Assembly: GCA_964507325.1 (NCBI GenBank) | Contig: CAZDQL010000013.1 | Location: 1 to 64,000, forward strand | DNA: 64,000 nt | Direction of reading: 5' to 3' | Source of the DNA: CAZDQL01 sp964507325 | GTDB lineage: Bacteria; Planctomycetota; UBA1135; GCA-002686595 | In this document: positions 42,757 through 51,370 of the stretch, in pieces | Numbering within the stretch: the stretch's first letter is position 1 | Layout: every line of letters begins with the position of its first letter | Notes under the pieces: model-generated | The model's input: only the letters and a program-made list of their open reading frames with translations | The model's database searches: none | What the model was told of the DNA's origin: nothing | Position numbers and translations under genes: made by a program

Positions 42757-45015
42757 CTACTGCACCCCAGCGCCCTTCTTCTTCAACGCGCGCTTGAAGC
42801 GCTTCAGGTTCGCGACGACCTCTTCCGAGCCGGGGGCGCCGTCCGCGACCTCCACGGCACGGGACTGGACCTCGACCGCCTTCTCCAGGTGGCCGGTCTC
42901 GAAGAGCGCCACCCCCAGGGTGTCCAGGTAGTACCAGTTGCCCCATTCGGAGGCTTCACAGGCCGTCTTGGCCATCTTCAGGGCCTCCTCGTGGTAGTGG
43001 CCCCCGTAGTGCTCCTCCGTCAGGAGCGCCCAGGCGAGGTTGTTGAGCTCGAGGGGCTCGTCGGAGTGGAACGCGGTCAGGGCGTTCAGGAGGTCGCGGC
43101 TGGCTTCCACCTGGTTCGCCTTCACCATCTCGTCGAAGGCCTCGCGCAGACTGGGATCTCGCTCGACGGCGACGATCTTCCCTTTCTTCTCTTTGTGCTC
43201 GGTGTACTCCGGCTCAGCGGGCAGCTCGCGCACCGCGAAGGAGGAACCATTCACGCCCCCGTGACCGCGGGCCCCGTGCAGGCGCGCCGCCACCATCTCG
43301 GAGACCAGGACGCCGACCTTCGGCAGGCCCTCGAGACGCATCGAGAGCGCCAGGGTGGTGTCGGAGTGCTCCACGGAGGCGGAGAACACCGAATCCTCCA
43401 GCATGCCGAGGTAGGGCGCGATCTCGCGCATCTCGTGCGGAGGGACGTAGGCCTTGGCGAGCCTCGCCACCCGACCCGGGCTGACCGCCATGGCGGCGAC
43501 GGGAGCTTCACCGAGACGGGAGAGGGTTCCGTGGAAGAGCTCGTCCTGCAGGACGTTCTTCCCCTGGGCGGCGGCCAGGGAGGCCTTGACAGCGTGCTCC
43601 GAGGGGGAGACCACCATCGTGTTGCCGTGGGTCAGGAGGTAGATGCCCACCCCCTCGATGTCGTAGCGCTCGACGGTGTGGCCGGCGATCTCGACCTGCT
43701 TGGGCCTCATCGAGCCGTCTCCCGTGGCCCCCTTGGCGATGCCGAGCAGCATCTCCCAGATGGCGCGCGAGCGCTCGGGATCGTTGACGGTCAAGGCCAA
43801 GGCGATGTCGGGGATCGGCTGGCCGTGGATCTCCGTCGTCGAGGGCAGCCCGTAGAGGGTCACGTCGACCACGTTGGCGAAGACCTCGCGGCCGAGGTCC
43901 ATCAGGGTCACGATCGGGCGGCCCTGCGAGTCCTCAGTCCCCTGGGTGAGCTTCGCCGGTTCGTTGAGGGAAGTGGCCCAGAAGAAGGCCGATCCGGCCG
44001 GAACCAGCTTCAGGGTGCGCTTCGCCAGGTGCGGCTTGCGGAAGAAGTTGAAGACCAGGTTGCGGTGGCCCTCGTCGAGCTGCAGACCGAGGTCGAGGGA
44101 GATGCCGGCGTCATCGACGCCCAGGCGGCCGGCCACGGCGCGGGTGCTGCCCACGTCGAGCAGCGTCATCGCCATGGCGAGCTCGGGCTTCTGCGCCGCC
44201 ATGCCGCCCAAGAGGTTCTCGACCATCGGCAGGATCGGCTCGGCGTTCAGGCAGAAGAAGAGCAGGTCGTCTCCGCGCATCGCCATCGTCTTGGCCAGGT
44301 CCTCGTTGTGGGCCAGGCTGCCCTTGCGCTTGCCGGCCAGGCGCGCCAGCACGCCCTCGATCTCGCCGCGGTCGGGGCTGGCCAGGACCAGGCGCTCGGT
44401 CATCGTCACCAGGACCTGATCCTGGACTCTCCAGGTGGGGAAGCCGCCGATCCCGTCCACCGGGATCCCGCCCGCGGGCAGGGCGGTCTCGATCAGGCCG
44501 CGCACGACGCCCATGTCGCCGGGGTGCAGGATCGCCACTCCGTTGGGGGGTCCCCCCGTCGGGTCGACGTGGGTGATCGCCACCGCGGCACCCCGCAGGC
44601 CCAGGAGACCGTCCACGAGCAGGGGGCTGATCGCCACGTTGCCGCTGCCTTCGCTACCGGTCAGGAGGCCGAGCTGGTCGAGCAGCCGCGCGAGCTGATC
44701 GCCGGGGCGGTTCAGCTCGACGTAGAGGATCGTCTCTTCGGGTACGAGGCGCGCAAAGTCGCTGGAGGCGAGCTCCTCCCAGCAGGCGTTGGCCCGCTGC
44801 TTGGCCTGGACGCGGAGGGACTTGGGGAGGTCACGGTCGTTGGCCACCGCCTTGTAGAGGTCCAGGGCGCCCTCGAGGTCGCCCTGGCTGTGCTCCAGGT
44901 AGTAGGCCTTGTAGAACGCACCCTCGTCCGACGACTGGGCTCGAGCCGCGGGGACGAGGGCCATGGAGAGGAGGGCCAACCCTCCTGCGAGGGTGAGGGA
45001 ACGGGTGTGGATCAT
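42757..45015 (-). CDS. Secreted protein with C-terminal TPR, unknown
   Basis: The 752-residue protein has a signal peptide (GGLALLSMALVPAARAQ), an N-terminal helical segment (YLEHSQGDLEGALDLYKAVA), and a long alpha/beta middle region (about 85-600). The middle region starts RLVPEETILYVELNRPGDQ, reminiscent of DUF3352-type exported proteins. A C-terminal TPR-like part follows (LELNNLAWALLTEEHYGG through LGVALFETGHLEKAVEV). It lies downstream of three pilin-like genes behind a 153-base structured gap. Function is unknown. Confidence 0.82.
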   Translation of the reverse strand: MIHTRSLTLAGGLALLSMALVPAARAQSSDEGAFYKAYYLEHSQGDLEGALDLYKAVANDRDLPKSLRVQAKQRANACWEELASSDFARLVPEETILYVELNRPGDQLARLLDQLGLLTGSEGSGNVAISPLLVDGLLGLRGAAVAITHVDPTGGPPNGVAILHPGDMGVVRGLIETALPAGGIPVDGIGGFPTWRVQDQVLVTMTERLVLASPDRGEIEGVLARLAGKRKGSLAHNEDLAKTMAMRGDDLLFFCLNAEPILPMVENLLGGMAAQKPELAMAMTLLDVGSTRAVAGRLGVDDAGISLDLGLQLDEGHRNLVFNFFRKPHLAKRTLKLVPAGSAFFWATSLNEPAKLTQGTEDSQGRPIVTLMDLGREVFANVVDVTLYGLPSTTEIHGQPIPDIALALTVNDPERSRAIWEMLLGIAKGATGDGSMRPKQVEIAGHTVERYDIEGVGIYLLTHGNTMVVSPSEHAVKASLAAAQGKNVLQDELFHGTLSRLGEAPVAAMAVSPGRVARLAKAYVPPHEMREIAPYLGMLEDSVFSASVEHSDTTLALSMRLEGLPKVGVLVSEMVAARLHGARGHGGVNGSSFAVRELPAEPEYTEHKEKKGKIVAVERDPSLREAFDEMVKANQVEASRDLLNALTAFHSDEPLELNNLAWALLTEEHYGGHYHEEALKMAKTACEASEWGNWYYLDTLGVALFETGHLEKAVEVQSRAVEVADGAPGSEEVVANLKRFKRALKKKGAGVQ

Positions 45016-45058
45016 GGCTGATGGGACGGACGGAGGGGGTCGAAACGGGACGGAGCGC

Positions 45059-45147
45059 CGCTGGCGCCTCCGCGGGTGCGACGGCGCCAGCGCGATATTC
45101 GTACCGGGAACGGCTTTTTCCCCTCATCGGACGGGTCGGCCGTTCCC
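45059..45147 (-). other. Two strong hairpins between the pilin-like operon and the TPR gene
   Basis: CGCTGGCGCC (45059-45068) pairs perfectly with GGCGCCAGCG (45083-45092), and GGGAACGGC (45106-45114) pairs with GCCGTTCCC (45139-45147). On the minus strand they follow the pilin operon's last stop and precede the TPR gene's ATG. They may be a terminator plus a structured leader. No known riboswitch motif was recognised. Confidence 0.5.
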
Positions 45148-45168
45148 CTGAGCCCCCGCGGGGCTTCC

Positions 45169-47025
45169 CTACCAGCTCACCACGTCCCGGGTCTCGACCA
45201 CCTGGGGGTAGTAGGGGGGCAGGTTGGCCGGGTCGTTGAAGATCTGGTCGTAGTACCAGTGGCGTCTGGGCGCCTTGTAGCGGTCGCTGCCGTACACCCA
45301 CAGACCCGTGGCGAACTGGCTCTCCCAGGCGTTCACGAAGGACCCGTTGATGATGCACTTCTTGCTGGTCCACTTCTCGTGGAAGCGGGGCAGGTTCTCG
45401 AGGCCCCCGTTGTAGGTGCTCCCCACGGTGGCGTAGTTCCCCGTCACGATGGCGCAGTTGTAGGTCGTATCGGAGGCGCAGGGCAGGGTGCCCTGGCGCT
45501 TGGAGCCGTCCCAGGAGTTGGAGAGCAGGTTGACCGCATCGGCGATCACCGCCGCGCCCTTCTTGTCGACGGTGTTGTAGTCCCCGTGGATGTAGGCGGA
45601 CCCCTCGCTGACCACCGTCAGCGCGCTCGCCAGCTCGCTCCCGTTCGTGAGCTGCACCCCCTTGGCGTCGGTCCCCGTGCCCATGTCGTAGTGGGCCGCG
45701 TAAAGCAGACCGTTCTCCGGCCAGCAGGGCGAGGCCATCAGGAGCCCCGCGTCGATCGTCACCAGCGGTGTGTGGTCGGCGCTCGGGCTGGCCTGACGCG
45801 CGTCGTAGAGGCTGTTCACCCTGACTGCGCCGTTCAGGTCGAACTTCGGAATCAGCGCGCCACTCGCGTCGTAGGCGTTCCAATCCAGGCCGTCGTCGTC
45901 GACGATGATCGCCAGGCCCGCGTTCGAGTGGTAGTAGCCCTTCTCGTGGGTGCCGGCCCCCTCGCCGACGTATTCGTAGACGCCCAGGGTCTCGTTGAAG
46001 GCGTAGCCTCCGCCCTCGACCTCGTCGTACATCTTGATCGAGCCGATCTCCGGAGTGGCGGCGGCTTGGACGCCGTGCTCGCCCGTCAGGACGGTGTTGC
46101 CGGTGCCCCCGGCGTACCCGTCGGGCTGCTTCCAGAACTCAAGGGAGCCGGCGATGAAGGGCATCCAGTCGAACTCGTCGTCGAAGTCCCCGTCGCGGTT
46201 GTCGTCCCAGCCCGCGATGAAGTCGGAGTCGTAGCCGGAGGAGTTGGGCACCGCGCCCATCTGGCTGCGACTGTTCATCACCACGTACTCCGACGGCTCG
46301 AGGGCGTCGAAGGGGTTGGCCACCCACTTGCGGATGGTCACCGTGCCGCTGGAGCTCGTGTTGTTCTTGCGGCGCCGGTACATCTTGCCCGCGGCGTGCA
46401 CGTAGTTAGTGTCCATGGTGAGGGTGTTGCCGCAGCCCAGGTACATGTCACCGTTGCTGTGCACGCGCCCCCCCAGGGCCATGTTCGGCCCCGGCAGGAT
46501 CTCCAGGTCGGTGGTGTAGAAGACCGCGTAGGTGAAGATCGGCGAGGCCTCCAGGTAGAAGACCTTGCCCGCCCGCGCGCGGTTGCCGTCCACGGCGGCC
46601 ACGGCTTCGACCTCGTAGGGCGTGACCTCCGTCTCGATCCCCGACGGGTCGGCGACGTTCTCCGCAGCGGCGATCTGCTTCACCTCGAAGTGGACCGTCT
46701 CCCCGGCGACGTCCACCGCGGGCAGCAGGCTCTCGTCCTGCTCTTCCTCGGCCGCCTCGGTCTGCGCGGCCCAGGTCTCCATCTGGGCCACCAGGGTCCA
46801 GTTGGCCTTGGCGTGCTTCATCTGCAGCTTGATGCACTCGATCGCCCCCTCGGCCAGGTACTGCGCCTGGATGTTGGAGCGCCGCCCCTCGGAGCGCTTG
46901 CTCGTCACGCCGGCCATGGTGAACATCACCGCCACCATGCTGGCGGCGACGAAGGAGCCGAACACCGCGTAGATCAGCGCGACTCCCTCGCGTCCGCTCT
47001 TGCTCTTCCTCTTCCCGATCATCAT
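45169..47025 (-). CDS. PilX-like large minor pilin / pseudopilin
   Basis: The 618-residue protein has a basic leader and a class III-like prepilin N-terminus, SGREG followed by VALIYAVFGSFVAASMVAVM. The position where most pilins have Glu5 is Tyr, as also happens in PilX/GspK-type tip subunits. A large secreted region (about 60-618) is rich in Asp, Gly, Tyr and Asn, with DDNRDGDFDDEFDW resembling a calcium-binding loop. Its start is 7 bases after the previous stop. A role at the tip of a pilus or secretion pseudopilus is an inference. Confidence 0.82.
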   Translation of the reverse strand: MMIGKRKSKSGREGVALIYAVFGSFVAASMVAVMFTMAGVTSKRSEGRRSNIQAQYLAEGAIECIKLQMKHAKANWTLVAQMETWAAQTEAAEEEQDESLLPAVDVAGETVHFEVKQIAAAENVADPSGIETEVTPYEVEAVAAVDGNRARAGKVFYLEASPIFTYAVFYTTDLEILPGPNMALGGRVHSNGDMYLGCGNTLTMDTNYVHAAGKMYRRRKNNTSSSGTVTIRKWVANPFDALEPSEYVVMNSRSQMGAVPNSSGYDSDFIAGWDDNRDGDFDDEFDWMPFIAGSLEFWKQPDGYAGGTGNTVLTGEHGVQAAATPEIGSIKMYDEVEGGGYAFNETLGVYEYVGEGAGTHEKGYYHSNAGLAIIVDDDGLDWNAYDASGALIPKFDLNGAVRVNSLYDARQASPSADHTPLVTIDAGLLMASPCWPENGLLYAAHYDMGTGTDAKGVQLTNGSELASALTVVSEGSAYIHGDYNTVDKKGAAVIADAVNLLSNSWDGSKRQGTLPCASDTTYNCAIVTGNYATVGSTYNGGLENLPRFHEKWTSKKCIINGSFVNAWESQFATGLWVYGSDRYKAPRRHWYYDQIFNDPANLPPYYPQVVETRDVVSW

Positions 47026-47032
47026 CTCCCTC

Positions 47033-47848
47033 TCAATCCAAACCTCGGGTGTTCCTCAGCCTGACCACCGCTTCGACCTGATGCCTGAAGACCCTCCCGT
47101 CGGGGCCCGTGCGGCGCAGGAAGAGCCTCACTCTCACCGAGTTCATGGCGATGGTGAATCCCGAGCTGGCCCAGGTGTCGAACTGCACGAGCTCCACGTC
47201 GCGCGCCACGCGGCGCGCTCGGTCGGGGCTGGCGTTCACGCGCCGCTCGAGGTAGTTGGCTCCATCCGGACGAGTGACCGCCACGTAGCTGATCTCGTCG
47301 TGGGCCCAGACCACCCCGGTTCCGAACTCGATCGTGTTCAGGGCGGGATCCCAGTCGATCCCCTCGTAGTCCTCCGGGTCCTCGGTGGCGGTGCCGTCAC
47401 GGTTGCCATCGAATTCCGGCCAACCGTTCTCGTCCATGTCGAGGTCGGGGATCTTGTTGTCGTCGAGGTCGGCGGGCAGGACGACTATGATCTCCCGCAT
47501 CACTCCGAAGTCCGCATCCCCCGGCTCCGCACTCTGATCGCAGACGGGGTGGTCGTGGTCTTCGAAGTCCCCCTCCGCGTCGCCGTCGTCGAAGACGTAG
47601 GGGTAGTCCTTGCCGTCGACGGTGAGCTCACCGGAGCGCCTGAAGTCGGCGACGATCGCGGTCAGGGCCTTCTCGCCCTGTTGCTGCAGGATCGCCTGGA
47701 CGTTGCCACTCGTGGTCAACTGGCTCATGCTGGTGCTCGTCTCCACCAGCATCCGCGCCAGGATCATCAGGACCGCCGCCACCAGGGTGACCTCGACGAG
47801 GGAGACACCCGCGAGGTGGCTCCGACCGGATCGGCTCGCGCGCATCAT
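47033..47848 (-). CDS. PilW-like prepilin
   Basis: The 271-residue protein has a prepilin cleavage site after AG in LAGVSLVEVTLVAAVLMILA, with Glu5 present. The globular domain contains an acidic repeat-like stretch (DDNKIPDLDMDENGWPEFDG and NRDGTATEDPEDYEG) that may bind calcium. Its ATG overlaps the stop of the upstream pilV-like gene. Secretion by a type IV pilus or type II-like system is expected; assembly ATPase genes are not in the window. Confidence 0.85.
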   Translation of the reverse strand: MMRASRSGRSHLAGVSLVEVTLVAAVLMILARMLVETSTSMSQLTTSGNVQAILQQQGEKALTAIVADFRRSGELTVDGKDYPYVFDDGDAEGDFEDHDHPVCDQSAEPGDADFGVMREIIVVLPADLDDNKIPDLDMDENGWPEFDGNRDGTATEDPEDYEGIDWDPALNTIEFGTGVVWAHDEISYVAVTRPDGANYLERRVNASPDRARRVARDVELVQFDTWASSGFTIAMNSVRVRLFLRRTGPDGRVFRHQVEAVVRLRNTRGLD

Positions 47849-48291
47849 TGGGTCTTCACCGAACGCAGGGTCAAGGTCCGCTCACGTCGCTGATGATCCT
47901 GCCAGGTCACGGTGAGCACGATCAGCAAGGGGTCCGGTACGTCGGCGGGATCGGCACTGCCCCCCGGCGGGAAGCCGGGGTAGTCGGCGACGATCTCCTC
48001 CTCCTGGAGGGAGTCGTAGCCGGCGATCACCTCCCCCTGCTCGTAGAGGCTGCCGTCCAGGGGGATCTGGTCGGTCTGCATGGTCAGGATCGACTCCATG
48101 CACGCCTGCAGATCCGCCATCGCCACCGCCGTTTCACGGCTGGTGGACATCAGGTTCATCGAGGTCAGCTGGCTGCCGAACGCCGTCAAGACCGACACCA
48201 AGAGCACACCGATGGCCACCATCAGCTCGACCATCGTGAACCCCTCCCGGCCCCGGGCGCGCCCACGGGGGCGCCGAAGGAAACCGTCCAT
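47845..48291 (-). CDS. PilV-like prepilin
   Basis: The 148-residue protein shows a textbook type IV prepilin site: a basic leader, then REG-FTMVELMVAIGVLLVSVL with Phe1 and Glu5. The mature part is short and acidic. It is first in a three-gene run behind a sigma-70-like promoter at 48379-48406. The stop overlaps the next ATG by 4 bases. Confidence 0.9.
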   Translation of the reverse strand: MDGFLRRPRGRARGREGFTMVELMVAIGVLLVSVLTAFGSQLTSMNLMSTSRETAVAMADLQACMESILTMQTDQIPLDGSLYEQGEVIAGYDSLQEEEIVADYPGFPPGGSADPADVPDPLLIVLTVTWQDHQRRERTLTLRSVKTQ

Positions 48292-48378
48292 TCCCCACTG
48301 TCCTCTCTCGCCCGCGCATTCCCCCTGCGGGCGGCTCCTCGCGGAGCTGGTCCTACCCGCCTCCGAATGAGGCCGGGA

Positions 48379-48406
48379 AGCATACCCTAGGAATACGCAA
48401 AGTCAA
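48379..48406 (-). promoter_or_regulatory. Sigma-70-like promoter of the pilin-like operon
   Basis: On the minus strand TTGACT (48406-48401) and TATGCT (48384-48379) are separated by 16 bases, about 90 bases upstream of the first pilin ATG. The local sequence is unusually AT-rich. The -35 side reads TTGACTTTGCGTATT, close to the sequence before nusA. Confidence 0.7.
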
Positions 48407-48449
48407 ATCTCACCTTTGGACTCCGCGTAAGTCGATGCCTCGCAAGCGC

Positions 48450-49175
48450 TTACGCAAACAGCGCAGCGAAGACCGAGAGCACATCCGGGGACAGATCCCC
48501 CTGCGAGGCGGACTCCGGCCCGCGCTGGGAGGCGATCGAGAGGGCGGCCGCGAGCTCCTGCCCGTCGAACCAGACCCCGTGGTCCTTGCAGTGGTCGAGC
48601 ACGAGGTGCGTCGCCCGTCCCCCCCACCGGAACTGGCGCCGCTGCATCAGCTCGCCGCAGCGCACGCAGGGGATGTAGCGCAGGGGGACGGCGGGGAGCG
48701 CCTCACCCTGGGGCAGGGGCGCCGACGAGGCGGCGGCCTCCCGCAGCATGCGCTCCATCTGATGGGGCTCGAGCCACAGCCCGTGGCAGGCCCCACACTC
48801 GATGGCGCTCGCCTCCCCCAGGGTCCGCACCCCGAGCTCCCCTCCGCAGCGCGGACAGGCGCGGTCGGCGGGCAGGGGCGGCAGGGCCTGGCTCTCGAGG
48901 GCCCTCCCGCAGCCGTGGCAGTGGGCCGCCCCCTCCGGCATGCGAGCGGCGCAGTGGGGGCAGAGGAGCGTGCGCAGGGCCACGCCGCAGTGGGAGCAGA
49001 CCGCCTCGCCGGGTTCCTGGGGCGCTCCGCAGTGGCCGCAGACCACCCCCTGGGCGACCGAAGTCTCCATCGGCACCTCGAAGTGGGTCCCACAGACGCA
49101 GCGCAGGCCCGTGCGCGGAGCGAACCCTTCGACGTCGTAGGGGCGACTGCAGGCGGGACAGGCGAGGAGCTTCAC
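48450..49175 (-). CDS. Multi-zinc-ribbon protein
   Basis: The 241-residue protein has repeated CxxC pairs: CPAC, CVCG, CGHC, CSHC, CPHC, CHGC, CPRC with CGAC, and CVRC with a C/H pair in DHCKDHG. Two zf-TFIIB-like ribbons end in the typical GLWLEPHQMERML and GVWFDGQELAAAL. It is probably cytoplasmic. The ATG overlaps the larE stop (ATGA), making it the last gene of the thi-larE run. Function is unknown; such ribbons often mediate protein or nucleic-acid contacts. Confidence 0.85.
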   Translation of the reverse strand: MKLLACPACSRPYDVEGFAPRTGLRCVCGTHFEVPMETSVAQGVVCGHCGAPQEPGEAVCSHCGVALRTLLCPHCAARMPEGAAHCHGCGRALESQALPPLPADRACPRCGGELGVRTLGEASAIECGACHGLWLEPHQMERMLREAAASSAPLPQGEALPAVPLRYIPCVRCGELMQRRQFRWGGRATHLVLDHCKDHGVWFDGQELAAALSIASQRGPESASQGDLSPDVLSVFAALFA

Positions 49176-49993
49176 TCCCCTTGGATCGGCCGATGGGGCC
49201 CCCGTTCCTGAACCCGGCTCTCGGGGGACTGATAGGTCGCGAGCTCGAAGGTCTCGAATCCGGCCTCCGAGAGGACGGAGCCGATCTCGGAGCGCAGCTC
49301 CTCGGCCCGCTCCCGCTCGTCCGCCCCCACCTCCAGTCGCGCCCGTACGCCGTGGTGCCGCACCCTGAGCTGGCGCAGGCCCAGGGCGCGCAGGCGCTCT
49401 TCGGCCAGCTCGACCCGCGCCAAGCGCTCGGGGGTGACCGGCGTGCCCACCGGGATGCGTGAGGCGAGGCAGGCTCCGGAGGGCTTGTCCGCCACCGGAA
49501 GCCCCGCTTCCCGGGCGTAGCGGCGCACGTCGCGCTTGGTGAAGCCGGCGGTCAACAGCGGGGCCAGGGCCCCCGCCTCCCGGGCGGCGCGCACCCCCGG
49601 ACGGTCGTCGAAGCGATCGTCGGCGATCTCCCCGAAGGCCAGGTGCTCGATCCCCTCGGCGGCCGAGACGCGCTCCAACGCGCCGAAGAGGGTGCGCTTG
49701 CAGAAGTAGCAGCGGTCACCGAGGTTGGCGACGTAGTCGGGATCGTCCCCCTCGTCGGTCGGGACGACCACCAACCGCGCGCCGATCCAGCGCGCCACCT
49801 CCCGCGCCTGCTCGAGCTCCCGGCGCGGCAGGGATGGAGAGTCGGCGATCACCCCCAGGGCCCCATCGCCGAGCACGGCCCGCGCGGCGTGCAGGAGCAC
49901 GCTCGAGTCCACTCCCCCGGAGAAGGCCACCGCCAGGCGCTGGACCGAGGCGAGGTCCACCAGGAGCGACTGCTTGCGGTCCGCGTAGCTCAC
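49172..49993 (-). CDS. larE: LarE-family ATP-dependent sulfur transferase
   Basis: LarE adenylates and thiolates a pyridinium precursor to make the nickel-pincer cofactor of lactate racemase. The 273-residue protein has the PP-loop SGGVDSS (25-31) and Cys175 in SGACLASR, which aligns with the sacrificial Cys of known LarE. It also has C95-x2-C98, so three cysteines could hold a 4Fe-4S cluster, as reported for a catalytic LarE type. larB and larC are not nearby. GTG start overlaps the previous stop. A different sulfur acceptor is possible given thiS/thiG upstream. Confidence 0.88.
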   Translation of the reverse strand: MSYADRKQSLLVDLASVQRLAVAFSGGVDSSVLLHAARAVLGDGALGVIADSPSLPRRELEQAREVARWIGARLVVVPTDEGDDPDYVANLGDRCYFCKRTLFGALERVSAAEGIEHLAFGEIADDRFDDRPGVRAAREAGALAPLLTAGFTKRDVRRYAREAGLPVADKPSGACLASRIPVGTPVTPERLARVELAEERLRALGLRQLRVRHHGVRARLEVGADERERAEELRSEIGSVLSEAGFETFELATYQSPESRVQERGPHRPIQGE

Positions 49994-50508
49994 TGCGCCT
50001 CGAGATAGAGGTGGATCTTCTCCACGTACTCCGCTGCGCTCTCGACGATGACCGCCACCTCCTCGTCGGTCACGCTGCGCAGCACCTTGCCGGGCACGCC
50101 CGCCACCAGGGAACGCGAGGGGATCACCTGGTTCTCGCGCACCACCGTGCCGGCGGCGACGATCGACTCCGCGCCGATCTTCGAGCCGCCGAGCAGGACC
50201 GCCCCCATCCCGATCAGCGAGCGCTCCCCCACCGCTGCGCCGTGCAGCACGCAGCGGTGACCGACGAGAACGTCCTCCCCGATCTGCATCGGAACCTCTG
50301 GATCGGGATGGACGATGCACAGGTCCTGGATGTTGGTGCGCGCGCCGATCACGATCGGCGCGTCGTCGCCGCGCAGCACGCTGCCGAACCAGATACCGAC
50401 TCCCTCGCCCAGCTCGATGGCTCCTGTCAGGGTGGCATTCTCGGCCGCGTAGGCGCCCCCGGGGAGGGGGCGCAGGAGGCCGTGACTGGGGTAGTACTCC
50501 ATTCTCAC
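49990..50508 (-). CDS. Gamma-carbonic-anhydrase-like left-handed beta-helix protein
   Basis: The 172-residue protein has hexapeptide repeats (for example IELGEGVGIWFGSVLRGD, IGARTNIQD) and three metal-ligand His candidates in IVHPD, GHRC and LHGA. A C-terminal helix (EEVAVIVESAAEYVEKIHLY) completes the fold. The family includes true carbonic anhydrases and metal-binding homologues such as YrdA/PaaY, so activity is uncertain. It overlaps larE by 4 bases. A start six bases in (MEYY) is also possible. Confidence 0.9.
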   Translation of the reverse strand: MRMEYYPSHGLLRPLPGGAYAAENATLTGAIELGEGVGIWFGSVLRGDDAPIVIGARTNIQDLCIVHPDPEVPMQIGEDVLVGHRCVLHGAAVGERSLIGMGAVLLGGSKIGAESIVAAGTVVRENQVIPSRSLVAGVPGKVLRSVTDEEVAVIVESAAEYVEKIHLYLEAQ

Positions 50509-50527
50509 TCCACGTACGGGGGGAGGG

Positions 50528-51370
50528 TCATGCCGCGAGGGCCAGGATGAGGACTTGCGCCCCGTTGTGCACGATGTGGGCCGCCGCGCAGGCGGCCAGA
50601 CGACCGGTGCGGTGTCGCAGCAGCCCCAGCATCAACCCGATCGCCAGGACGGGCAGGAAGGCCCCCGCATCGTGGAGCAACGCGAAGAGCGCGGCGGTGG
50701 TGCCGACGCCGCCCAGCGGTCCCAGCCAGCTCACCAGGAGGGGTTGCAGGAAGCCGCGGAAGGCCAGCTCCTCCAGGGGGGGCACGATCAGGACGGCGAA
50801 CAGCGCGGCGATGAGGAAGTCCTCCCCACCGGCCGCCTCGAAGCCGTCCCCCCACGCCTGTGGAGCCCAGCTCCCCCCGGACAGCTCGTGGAGCCAGGGC
50901 CAGATCATCCCCAAGCCGAAGATCAGCGGGTAGGTGAGGGCCCAGACCCACACGCCGTCGACCGCGGCGCGCACCGATCGGGTGCGGGGGACGCCGAGGG
51001 CGGCTCCCCCACCGGGCCGCTCGGCCCAGACCTGGATCGCGAGGCCGACGGCTCCCAGGGCCAAGGCGAGCAGCGCGAGCTGGGCGCCGAGGGGCGCAGG
51101 GGCGGCGTCACTCCCGGCCTCGCCCCCCGCGCTGGGGTAGAGCCAGACCAGGAGGACCGAACCGAGCATGATCGCGAGCAAGTAGACGACGACCCCCCCC
51201 ACGAGCTCGAACGCTCCCCAGGGGGGCCGCACCTCCTCCCGCGCCGGCCAGCGGCGCTGCGTCAGGCGCGCCGCGAGGAGCGCCAGGGGAGCTCCGAGCA
51301 GGGCGGCCACCGCCAGCCCCCCCAGAGCGACGCTCGGGGTGGCTGCCTCCGCCGCTTCCGCGGGGATCAC
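50528..51370 (-). CDS. CPBP-family intramembrane protease-like protein
   Basis: The 280-residue protein has about seven hydrophobic helices. The CPBP/Abi motifs are present: EE-x3-R in PPLEELAFRGFLQPLL, F-x3-H in ALFALLHDAG, and a final HIVHN. These residues form the glutamate/His active site of Rce1-type proteases. The start is GTG at 51370, overlapping the thiG stop (GTGA), so it is translationally coupled to thiamine genes for unclear reasons. Confidence 0.88.
   Translation of the reverse strand: MIPAEAAEAATPSVALGGLAVAALLGAPLALLAARLTQRRWPAREEVRPPWGAFELVGGVVVYLLAIMLGSVLLVWLYPSAGGEAGSDAAPAPLGAQLALLALALGAVGLAIQVWAERPGGGAALGVPRTRSVRAAVDGVWVWALTYPLIFGLGMIWPWLHELSGGSWAPQAWGDGFEAAGGEDFLIAALFAVLIVPPLEELAFRGFLQPLLVSWLGPLGGVGTTAALFALLHDAGAFLPVLAIGLMLGLLRHRTGRLAACAAAHIVHNGAQVLILALAA

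Noticed and set aside
45093..45138. A GEMM-type or other known riboswitch in the leader of the TPR gene
   Set aside because: The hairpins are strong but no conserved riboswitch core sequence could be matched.
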